Below, one piece after another: positions 1-5,588 of a stretch of 5,801 nt of DNA. How positions within the stretch are numbered: the first letter of the stretch is position 1; each line of letters opens with the position of its first letter. Origin of the DNA: Sphingomonadales bacterium UBA1936 (lineage in GTDB: Bacteria; Pseudomonadota; Alphaproteobacteria; Sphingomonadales; Sphingomonadaceae); assembly GCA_002336985.1 (NCBI GenBank), contig DDFE01000076.1, positions 1-5,801 on the forward strand. The letters run 5' to 3'. Under the pieces are notes generated by a model that was given only the letters and a program-made list of their open reading frames with translations, was not told where the DNA came from and ran no database searches. The position numbers and the translations under genes are program-made.

Positions 1-299
1 TGCCCGCGCGCGACGATCGCAAGCCGGGCTTGGGCAAGGATGGCGCGCTGGTTGCCGATCTGTTGAAACTGCTTCTGAAAATCCGCGCCAAGGAAACCAA
101 TGTCGCCCCGCGCCTGCTCGCACGCAGCGACGATCTCGATATGCTTGCAGCGGGCGTGCGCGATGGTCTGTCGATCCTGACCGGCTGGCGTTACGATCAG
201 TTCGGCCATGACGCGCTCGAGCTGGTCGAGGGGCGTTTGGCGTTCGCGGTCGTCGGCGGTAAGCTGAAAATGACCCGGACGGAGGATGCGGCCGAATGA
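1..299 (+). CDS. rnd: Ribonuclease D, C-terminal part (HRDC domain); 5' end outside window
   Basis: The reading frame is open from base 3 to the TGA at 297-299 and gives 98 visible residues of a longer protein. They match the C-terminal HRDC region of alphaproteobacterial RNase D: a helix rich in Leu/Lys (GALVADLLKLLLKIRAKE), then NVAPRLLARSDDLDML, then the typical LTGWRYDQFGHDALELVEGR ending. RNase D is a 3'-5' exoribonuclease of the DEDD family that trims tRNA precursors and other structured RNAs in the cytoplasm. The HRDC domain helps bind RNA; the catalytic DEDD residues would lie upstream and are not visible. An in-frame TTG at 30 is not the true start, because homology continues before it. 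The stop overlaps the next start as ATGA, so the two genes are probably translationally coupled. The family call is recognised from memory of homologues; another HRDC protein is a less likely alternative. Confidence 0.85.
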   Translation, partial: PARDDRKPGLGKDGALVADLLKLLLKIRAKETNVAPRLLARSDDLDMLAAGVRDGLSILTGWRYDQFGHDALELVEGRLAFAVVGGKLKMTRTEDAAE

Positions 300-571
300 A
301 ACGCGCGATACCCCTGCTCGCCTTGCTGGCCCTTGCTGGATGTGAAACCGTTCCCGAGGCAGGCGCCGGCCGCTGCGACACGAAGGGGATACAGCGATTC
401 ATCGGTGCTTTGGGGACGAAGGATGTCGGACGCATCCTGCTCAAGCGTTCGGGCGCGAAGACGATACGCTGGCTGGCACCTGGCACCGCCGCAACGATGG
501 ATTACCGGCAGGACCGGCTGAACGTCCGCGTCGACGGCCGTAACTTCATCACGGGCCTCGACTGCGGTTAA
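296..571 (+). CDS. Small lipoprotein, peptidase inhibitor I78 family
   Basis: This 91-residue protein starts at an ATG that overlaps the rnd stop codon. It is preceded by a good Shine-Dalgarno, GGAGG at 281-285, with 10 bases of spacing. The N-terminus is a short lipoprotein signal: KR, a Leu/Ala-rich core, then the lipobox LAGC with Cys16 as the lipidated residue. There is no Asp right after the Cys, so outer-membrane sorting is plausible. The rest resembles the I78 inhibitor domain: a first Cys (Cys27), a helix region with IGALGTKDVGRIL, and the diagnostic end TMDYRQDRLNVRVDG followed by ITGLDCG. Cys27 and Cys90 would form the family's disulfide. Characterised I78 members (Aspergillus elastase inhibitor AFUEI) block serine proteases; the target here is unknown. 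The coupling to rnd probably reflects shared transcription rather than shared function. Confidence 0.85.
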   Translation: MKRAIPLLALLALAGCETVPEAGAGRCDTKGIQRFIGALGTKDVGRILLKRSGAKTIRWLAPGTAATMDYRQDRLNVRVDGRNFITGLDCG

Positions 572-577
572 AGCCCC

Positions 578-606
578 TTGCGGCTCACAGCCGACTTACC
601 TATTCG
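578..606 (+). promoter_or_regulatory. Candidate sigma-70-type promoter of the riboswitch-transporter unit
   Basis: TTGCGG (578-583) and TATTCG (601-606) are separated by exactly 17 bases. Each box keeps only the most conserved half of the E. coli consensus (TTG and TAT), which is common in GC-rich alphaproteobacteria. A start about 7 bases after the second box falls at about 613, just before the 5' strand of riboswitch helix P1, so the placement fits. It begins 7 bases after the lipoprotein stop. This is inferred from sequence only. Confidence 0.4.
581..593 (+). terminator. Short hairpin after the lipoprotein gene, weak terminator candidate
   Basis: CGGCT (581-585), loop CAC, AGCCG (589-593) form a perfect 5-bp stem beginning 10 bases after the lipoprotein stop. 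No T-tract follows (ACTTACC), so intrinsic termination would be weak at best. It also lies inside the proposed promoter spacer, and it may be chance. Confidence 0.2.
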
Positions 607-611
607 CCAAG

Positions 612-722
612 CGTTACTTGGGGAGTAGTCGACCGCCACCCTGGCGGGCCTCCGCGTCAACATACTCGGTCTAGCGGCCGTGGCGCGAAGGGAGCGGGTC
701 ACCGTTCGGACGAGACCAACGA
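612..722 (+). ncRNA. yybP-ykoY (manganese) riboswitch aptamer
   Basis: The RNA shows the family's conserved blocks in order: TTGGGGAGTAG (618-628), GTCAACATACTCGG (656-669) and CGGACGAGACC (707-717). Helix P1 closes as TTGG (618-621) with CCAA (716-719). A hairpin CCGCCA (633-638) / TGGCGG (642-647) with loop CCC supplies one arm. CGGT (667-670) with ACCG (701-704) can supply the base of the second arm. In this family two stacked arms meet at two loops that bind Mn2+, and the aptamer controls Mn transporters and UPF0016 proteins. Here it precedes a UPF0016 gene by about 75 bases, which is the classic context. The blocks were recognised by eye and the helices are my pairing, so exact ends may be off by a few bases. 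Confidence 0.88.
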
Positions 723-730
723 CATGGCAT

Positions 731-788
731 CTCCGCTCTCGCCGGGCGGGATTTGCGATGGCGTTGTGTGTCTTGTGCCCGGCCGGAG
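731..788 (+). promoter_or_regulatory. Riboswitch expression platform: hairpin that sequesters the Shine-Dalgarno
   Basis: CTCCG (731-735) pairs with CGGAG (784-788), and GCCGGGC (741-747) pairs with GCCCGGC (777-783). The two helices are contiguous on the 3' side, with a 5-base bulge CTCTC (736-740) on the 5' side and a loop of about 29 bases. The GGAG at 785-788 is the Shine-Dalgarno of the transporter, 7 bases before its ATG at 796, so the outer helix hides it completely. There is no T-tract, so control is most likely at translation. The known logic of proteobacterial Mn riboswitches is that Mn2+ turns expression on, and that would require the ligand-bound RNA to disfavour this hairpin. A possible competitor is GAGCGG (692-697) inside the aptamer, which pairs with CCGCTC (733-738) and would break the outer helix. 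Pairing is seen; the switching mechanism is inferred. Confidence 0.65.
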
Positions 789-795
789 ATAGTCC

Positions 796-1368
796 ATGGA
801 AGCGTTCCTCACCTCGACCGCGATCGTCGCTCTCGCCGAAATCGGCGACAAGACCCAGTTGCTCGCAATCGTCCTTGCGACACGGTTCAAGCGCCCATGG
901 CCGGTCATCGGCGGAATTTTCGCCGCAACCATCGCCAACCATTTCCTGGCTGCGCTCGTCGGATCGCAGGCCGCTGCTTTCCTCGACAGCCTGTGGTTCC
1001 GTTATGCGATTGCCGCATCGTTCATCGCCATGGCGGCGTGGACGCTGGTTCCCGACAAGTTCGACGACGTGCAGGAAAAGCCCGCTAAATTCGGTGCATT
1101 CGTAACAACGCTCATCGCATTTTTCCTGGTCGAAATGGGCGACAAGACGCAGATCGCGACCGTTGCGCTCGGCGCCCGTTTTCATGACGTCGTTCCGGTC
1201 ACGATGGGCACGACGATCGGCATGATGATCGCGAACGTGCCGGCCGTTTTCCTCGGCAACGAACTGATCAAACGCGTGCCGCTTCACGTTGTTCGCATTG
1301 CTGCGGCGCTGCTGTTCCTGGTCATCGGCCTGTGGCTCCTTGCGCAGACCGCCGGGATTATCGGGTAG
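796..1368 (+). CDS. UPF0016/GDT1 (TMEM165) family membrane protein, probable Mn2+ exporter
   Basis: This 190-residue inner-membrane protein has the internal duplication of the family. Each half carries the signature E-x-G-D-K-T-Q: EIGDKTQ at residues 15-21 and EMGDKTQ at 113-119, whose acidic residues form the cation path. About six hydrophobic segments are visible, roughly 5-27, 37-57, 68-86, 100-125, 134-154 and 164-184. A short charged linker, PDKFDDVQEKPAK (86-98), separates the halves. Length is normal for bacterial two-repeat members. Relatives include yeast Gdt1, human TMEM165, cyanobacterial Mnx and Vibrio MneA, which move Mn2+ (some also Ca2+) out of the cytosol. The upstream manganese riboswitch independently supports Mn2+ as substrate. 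The ATG at 796 is set by GGAG at 785-788. The 3' end overlaps the opposing gene by 11 bp. No symbol is given because naming differs between organisms. Confidence 0.92.
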   Translation: MEAFLTSTAIVALAEIGDKTQLLAIVLATRFKRPWPVIGGIFAATIANHFLAALVGSQAAAFLDSLWFRYAIAASFIAMAAWTLVPDKFDDVQEKPAKFGAFVTTLIAFFLVEMGDKTQIATVALGARFHDVVPVTMGTTIGMMIANVPAVFLGNELIKRVPLHVVRIAAALLFLVIGLWLLAQTAGIIG

Positions 1369-1942
1369 CGGCGACCACCGTTCGCGCCAGCGCGCCATAA
1401 GTCGCGCTGGCTGCGAACGCGGCGATGTTAAGGGTCAGCAGGATGACGTTTGTCCGGTAGCCGCGTACGAGCGCGATCGCGGCGAGCAACCCCAGATACA
1501 GGGCATTCGCCACCACATAGGGTGCGGTCCACACCCCCTTACCGCCCAGCACGACGCCCTGCATCGCAAAGATCGCGAGGTTGATCAGGATGATGCCGAA
1601 CAGCACGCGTCGCTTTCGTGCGAAATAGAAAGCGTCGAAATCCGGCCAGCGGACATGATCGTCCGGGATCGCCTGGATCGAGATGAAATAATAACCGCCG
1701 CAGAACGCCAGGCCGACCAGCACGGTCAGCATGTGCGGGTGGATGACCAGCCGCAGGTCCCACAGGGTAAGCCAGAAACTCGCCAGATCGATCGCAACAC
1801 CCAGCGCCAGCAGCGGTGTCAGCCACCCGACCCTGATCGTGTCGCTCGACCGGTACGCCTTGCCGAGCCCCCCGACGAGTTCGGCCATCGAAAAGCCCAG
1901 CAGCAAGGAAAATAGCGAGAAGAGATAGTTGAACTCATCCAT
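1358..1942 (-). CDS. Hypothetical multi-pass membrane protein
   Basis: I do not recognise a named family. The gene encodes 194 residues, from ATG at 1942-1940 to TAA at 1360-1358. Hydrophobic segments are visible at about residues 6-26, 38-60, 70-91, 112-133, 139-159 and 164-187, so five or six membrane spans are likely. The opening (MDEFNYLFSLFSLLLGFSMAELVGGL) resembles a group of uncharacterised proteobacterial membrane proteins whose first helix mixes hydrophobic residues with Ser and Glu. A loop, PDDHVRWPDFDAFYFARKRR (93-112), starts acidic/aromatic and ends in a basic cluster, which suggests a cytoplasmic end. There is no signal peptide or catalytic motif. No clear Shine-Dalgarno precedes the ATG. 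It begins 45 bp after ppx on the same strand with no obvious terminator between, so it may be the last gene of the hdaA-ppk1-ppx transcript. Its function is unknown. Confidence 0.75.
   Translation of the reverse strand: MDEFNYLFSLFSLLLGFSMAELVGGLGKAYRSSDTIRVGWLTPLLALGVAIDLASFWLTLWDLRLVIHPHMLTVLVGLAFCGGYYFISIQAIPDDHVRWPDFDAFYFARKRRVLFGIILINLAIFAMQGVVLGGKGVWTAPYVVANALYLGLLAAIALVRGYRTNVILLTLNIAAFAASATYGALARTVVAATR
1379..1419. terminator. Long hairpin at the convergent gene junction, possible terminator
   Basis: CGTTCGCGCCAGCGCG (1379-1394) pairs with CGCGCTGGC (1403-1411) and GCGAACG (1413-1419). The result is a 16-bp GC-rich stem with one unpaired T (1412) and an 8-base loop, CCATAAGT. It begins 10 bases after the transporter stop codon and lies within the last codons of the minus-strand membrane protein gene. 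No T-tract follows on either strand, so it is not a canonical intrinsic terminator. It may stop or protect the 3' end of the transporter mRNA, or reduce read-through between converging genes. Confidence 0.4.
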
Positions 1943-1987
1943 CGCGGAATGATTATCACAACCCGCAAAATGGCAAAGCGCGGCTGG

Positions 1988-3451
1988 TTACGCTCTTGCC
2001 GCGACGCGCCCCAGCATTGCCGCCAGTTGCTTGTGACGTCGCTCGACCGCCTCGCCGTAAAGCGCGTCATCTTCGGGTTTCAGATGCAGCGTCAACGCCT
2101 TTGCATCGATGGACAGGCGCGTCACTTCCAGCGGGCCTGCGACGCCGCCGCTCAGGCGCTGTCCCAACCGCATGGCGAGGCCCCAGGTCGCGGCCTTCGC
2201 GTATTCCTCGGGCGATGTCAGCGCCGCGACAGAGAGCGCGGGCGTGGCTCCCCCTCCGAAGCTGGTGAACAGCGCATGCGCGATCATCGCACGCCCGGTC
2301 GCGTCGATGCCGACCCAGTTTCCGTAAAGCGCAATGTCCAGGCCGCGCTCGGCCCGCAGTTCGGGGTTCGCCATCCAGCCCACGTCGCCGAGGAGGCACG
2401 CCGCATGACGCAACCGGACGCAACGTGCATTCTCATGCGCGAACAGCGGCGCGATCCATTGCGCCAGCAGGTCGCCATGTTCCGGAAACCGCCCGAGCAT
2501 GGCGCCGGCTGCCCGCGCCGATTCGATCAGCGGATCACGCTTGCGCTGTTCGTCCCCAAGCCCCTGGTAGATCAGCCCCTCGCGCAGGCCATAGGCCGAA
2601 ACGATGAGCGCCCTCGACCCGAGCACCCGGGTAAGCGTCGCAAGCAGTGCCGCCGCATCACCCAGTGCCGCGATACGACCGGTCGGCAAAGCCTCGATAT
2701 CCTTCAGGCGCTTCCGGTCCATTCGTCCGATCGCCCGAACCAGGCGCGATGCGGCTTCCGGCGGCATCGCATAGCCGTGGAGTACCGGCAGCGGGTAGTC
2801 GGTCAGGTACATGTGCAGCCGAGCAAGCGCCCGCCAGGACCCGCCGACCAGCCAGAACGGCAAGCCTTCACCCGACGATTTCCAGCCCGATTTCGACACG
2901 ATTTTGCGTACCTGCCGGTCGAGCATCCCGCGCCCGTGCCCCATCGCCGCCAGCCGCAGCACGCCCAGCGGCAGCGACACGCGTTCATGGATTTCGCCGC
3001 CCTTCACGCGCACCAGTTCCAGGCTGCCGCCGCCAAGGTCGCCGACGATGCCATCGGCCTCAGGGAAGGCGGAGATCACGCCATAGCCGGATGCGCGTGC
3101 TTCCTCGTCGCCGCTCAACAGGTCGACCGGCAGGCCGAGCGCCGCCACATCGTCCAGGAATTTCCGGCCATCGCTGGCATCGCGTACGGCTGCCGTCGCC
3201 ACTGTGCGGACCTGCCGCACGTTCATGGCACGAGCCACGGCGGCAAACCGTTCGAGCGCCCGCAGGGCCTGCGCTACCGCCCCGGCGTCGAGCTTTGCGC
3301 CATCGCCGAGTCCCCGCCCCAGCCCTGCCGCCACCTTTTCGTTGAAAAGCACCGAAGGAGCACGCGGTGGTCCGTTATAGACCACCAGACGCACGGAGTT
3401 CGAACCGATATCGATGATGGCCTTGGGTTCGTCCACGTCAGCGGCGGCCAA
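1988..3451 (-). CDS. ppx: Exopolyphosphatase, Ppx/GppA family
   Basis: This 487-residue cytoplasmic enzyme removes terminal phosphates from inorganic polyphosphate; some members also hydrolyse pppGpp. The actin-like ATPase fold motifs are present: phosphate-1 loop DIGSNSVRL (14-22), the segment SGDEEAR (113-119) that carries the catalytic glutamate, phosphate-2 loop DLGGGSLEL (138-146), GGSWRALAR (203-211) and SAYGLREG (285-292). The C-terminal part (about 305-487) is helical and HD-like, with RHAACLLGDVGW (348-359) in place of the HD pair. Length is close to the E. coli enzyme (513). The start is uncertain. TTG at 3451 is the furthest in-frame option, since a TGA lies two codons upstream, and it overlaps ppk1 by 14 bp. 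GTG at 3436 would give a protein five residues shorter with a 1-bp gap. Neither has a strong Shine-Dalgarno, so translation is probably coupled to ppk1. Confidence 0.93.
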   Translation of the reverse strand: MAAADVDEPKAIIDIGSNSVRLVVYNGPPRAPSVLFNEKVAAGLGRGLGDGAKLDAGAVAQALRALERFAAVARAMNVRQVRTVATAAVRDASDGRKFLDDVAALGLPVDLLSGDEEARASGYGVISAFPEADGIVGDLGGGSLELVRVKGGEIHERVSLPLGVLRLAAMGHGRGMLDRQVRKIVSKSGWKSSGEGLPFWLVGGSWRALARLHMYLTDYPLPVLHGYAMPPEAASRLVRAIGRMDRKRLKDIEALPTGRIAALGDAAALLATLTRVLGSRALIVSAYGLREGLIYQGLGDEQRKRDPLIESARAAGAMLGRFPEHGDLLAQWIAPLFAHENARCVRLRHAACLLGDVGWMANPELRAERGLDIALYGNWVGIDATGRAMIAHALFTSFGGGATPALSVAALTSPEEYAKAATWGLAMRLGQRLSGGVAGPLEVTRLSIDAKALTLHLKPEDDALYGEAVERRHKQLAAMLGRVAARA

Positions 3452-5579
3452 GGCTCAATGTGGGAACGCTATTCCCCTGGTCGAGCGCGGCGCCGCGTCC
3501 CGACAGCGAGGGGTTGGTCATGAAATAGCGGTGCAGGTTGAACGGCTTCGACCCCGCCTGCAGGCGGACGTAACTGCCGTCGGGGCGCAATTCCCAGCTC
3601 TGTTCATTGTCGATCAAGTTGGCGACCATCACCTGGTCCAGTACCTGGTCGTGCACGGTCGGCGTTTCGATCGGCAACATATATTCGACGCGCCGGTCGA
3701 AGTTGCGCGGCATCCAGTCGGCCGAGGAAATGAACAGCTTTGCCCTGTCGTTCGGCAACGCCTTGCCCGCGCCGAACGCCCAGATGCGGCTGTGTTCCAG
3801 GAAACGTCCGACTACCGATTTCACACGAATGTTGTCCGACAGGCCCGGCACGCCGGGACGCAGGCAACAGATGCCGCGAATGATCAGTTCGACCGGCACG
3901 CCGGCGGCACTCGCTTCATAAAGCTTTTCGATGATGCGCGGGTCGACCAGCGAGTTCATCTTTGCCCAGATGCCGGACTTCTGACCCGCACGCGCATGCG
4001 CGATTTCCGCGTCGATCAGGTCGGTGAGGCCGCTGCGCAAACCCTTCGGCGACAGGATCAGCATTTCGAGCTTTTGCGGTTCGACATAGCCCGTGATGTA
4101 ATTGAACATCTGCGCCGCATCGCGGCCTGCACGCGGATCGGCAGTGAAATAGCTGAGGTCGGTGTAGATGCGCGCGGTGATCGGGTGGTAGTTCCCGGTC
4201 CCGAAGTGGCAGTAGGTGCGGTTCAGCCCGCCCTCGCGTCGCACGACCATCGACACCTTGGCGTGCGTCTTCCAGTCGATGAAGCCATAGACGACCTGCA
4301 CGCCCGACCGTTCGAGCTGCGACGCCCAGAGCAGATTCTGTTCCTCGTCGAACCGCGCCTTCAGTTCGACGACCGCCGTCACCGATTTTCCCGCCTCTGC
4401 GGCGTCGCACAGCGCGCGAATGACGGTCGGCTGCTTGCCCGCGCGGTAGAGCGTCTGCTTGATCGCGACGACGTCGGGATCGGCCGCCGCTTGCCGCAGG
4501 AAGGCGAGCACGACGTCGAATGTCTCGTAAGGGTGATGGACGATGATGTCCTTCGCCCGGATCGCGGCGAAACAGTCGCCGTCATATTCGCGGATCCGCT
4601 CGGGGAAGCGCGGCGAATAGGGCGTGAATTTCAGGTCGGGTCTGTCCTCGTCGACCAGCGCCTCCAGTGCACCGATGCCGAGGAATCCGGTCATTTCGGA
4701 AATCAAATTCTCCGAACCGCCCAGCTCGCGCTTGAGCAGGTCCTCCAAATCGGCCGGCGTTCCTTCTTCCAGCTCGAGCCGGATGACACGGCCACGGCGG
4801 CGGCGCATGATCGCGGTGCGGAAATAGCGGACGAGGTCCTCCGCCTCTTCCTCGACCTCGATATCGCTGTCGCGGATGATGCGGAATGCGGCAGCGCCCC
4901 GGACCGCATAGCCCGGAAAGACGACGTCCGAAAAACGACGGAGCAAATGCTCCATCGCGATGTAGTTCGCTTCCTCGCCCGGCAATCGCACGAAGCGCGG
5001 AAGCGTCGAGGGCACCATCACCAGTTCGCGGATTTCCTCACCGTCCGACAATCGACGTAGGTTGAAGATCAGCGCCAGCCCCTGGTTCGGAATGAACGGG
5101 AATGGGTGCGCCGGATCGAGCGCCTGGGGCGTGAGCACGGGAAAGATCTGATCGCGGAAGTGCGCGTGCAGCCAGTCCACCTGATCATCGGGAACGTCCT
5201 GCGCTCCCAGCACATGGATGCCGGTGGCGGCCAGATCGCGCTGCAGGTCGAGCCAGATTTCGTCCTGCGCGTCCGTCAGCTGGTCGGCATCCTCGCTGAT
5301 CGCCGCCAGCTGCTGCGCGACCGTCAGGCCGTCGACCGACAGTTCATCGACATTCTGGAGCTGCTGTCCTTTCAGCCCCGCAACCCGCACCATGAAGAAT
5401 TCGTCGAGGTTGTTTCCCGAGATCGACAGGAACCGCAGCCGTTCGAGCAGTGGGTGCGCGGCGTTGGTCGATTCCTCGAGCACGCGGCGGTTGAACGCCA
5501 GCCAGCTCAGCTCACGATTGAAATAACGCGCGCCTTCGGGACGATCTATCTGTTCGGCAGCCTGAACCATGTCCAACAT
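3438..5579 (-). CDS. ppk1: Polyphosphate kinase 1
   Basis: PPK1 reversibly builds inorganic polyphosphate from the gamma-phosphate of ATP, usually at the inner face of the membrane. The 713-residue length is typical. Domains in order: N domain from YFNRELSWLAFNRRVLEE (about 19-36) through SGNNLDEFFMVRVAGLK (54-70); the HPFPFIPNQGLAL segment (158-170); a middle domain with the charged stretch around 240-275; C1 with FTPYSPRFPERIREYDG (318-334), DIIVHHPYETFD (344-355) and IKQTLYRAG (373-381). The phospholipase-D-like catalytic histidines are visible: H439 in KTHAK, which matches the autophosphorylated His435 of E. coli, and H458 in CHFGTGNYH. C2 includes IRGICCLRPGVPG (567-579), HSRIW (596-600) and SADWMPRNFDRRVEYM (619-634). 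No key residue is missing. The ATG at 5579 has a GGAG 12 bases upstream and AGG 8 bases upstream, inside the hdaA tail; M4 is a minor alternative. It lies 9 bp after hdaA and overlaps ppx. Confidence 0.97.
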   Translation of the reverse strand: MLDMVQAAEQIDRPEGARYFNRELSWLAFNRRVLEESTNAAHPLLERLRFLSISGNNLDEFFMVRVAGLKGQQLQNVDELSVDGLTVAQQLAAISEDADQLTDAQDEIWLDLQRDLAATGIHVLGAQDVPDDQVDWLHAHFRDQIFPVLTPQALDPAHPFPFIPNQGLALIFNLRRLSDGEEIRELVMVPSTLPRFVRLPGEEANYIAMEHLLRRFSDVVFPGYAVRGAAAFRIIRDSDIEVEEEAEDLVRYFRTAIMRRRRGRVIRLELEEGTPADLEDLLKRELGGSENLISEMTGFLGIGALEALVDEDRPDLKFTPYSPRFPERIREYDGDCFAAIRAKDIIVHHPYETFDVVLAFLRQAAADPDVVAIKQTLYRAGKQPTVIRALCDAAEAGKSVTAVVELKARFDEEQNLLWASQLERSGVQVVYGFIDWKTHAKVSMVVRREGGLNRTYCHFGTGNYHPITARIYTDLSYFTADPRAGRDAAQMFNYITGYVEPQKLEMLILSPKGLRSGLTDLIDAEIAHARAGQKSGIWAKMNSLVDPRIIEKLYEASAAGVPVELIIRGICCLRPGVPGLSDNIRVKSVVGRFLEHSRIWAFGAGKALPNDRAKLFISSADWMPRNFDRRVEYMLPIETPTVHDQVLDQVMVANLIDNEQSWELRPDGSYVRLQAGSKPFNLHRYFMTNPSLSGRGAALDQGNSVPTLSLGRR

Positions 5580-5588
5580 CGCGATAGC

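Noticed and set aside
680..1105. Plus-strand frame of 141 codons starting inside the riboswitch
   Set aside because: It overlaps the transporter in another frame and has a Ser/Arg-rich shadow composition and no domain.
568..1398. Minus-strand frame of 276 codons across the riboswitch and the GDT1-family gene
   Set aside because: It covers a structured regulatory RNA and a well-supported membrane protein in antisense, and its product is Arg/Asp/Glu-rich with no motif.
1952..1960. ATTATCACA resembles a DnaA box near the start of the unknown membrane gene
   Set aside because: It lacks one base of the TTATCCACA consensus, is single, and there is no cluster or AT-rich unwinding region to suggest an origin.
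1943..1987. Looked for a terminator or promoter between ppx and the unknown membrane gene
   Set aside because: Only weak, interrupted complementarity (CCGC/GCGG) is visible and no convincing promoter boxes, so nothing is annotated.
1949..3523. Open frame of 524 codons on the plus strand opposite ppx
   Set aside because: Its composition is a GC-rich shadow (very high Arg, Pro, His, Gln) and it is antisense to a clearly recognised enzyme with all its motifs.
3414..5060. Open frame of 548 codons on the plus strand opposite ppk1
   Set aside because: It lies entirely antisense to ppx/ppk1, is rich in Arg/His/Asp/Gln as expected from the complement of GC-rich codons, and shows no recognisable domain.
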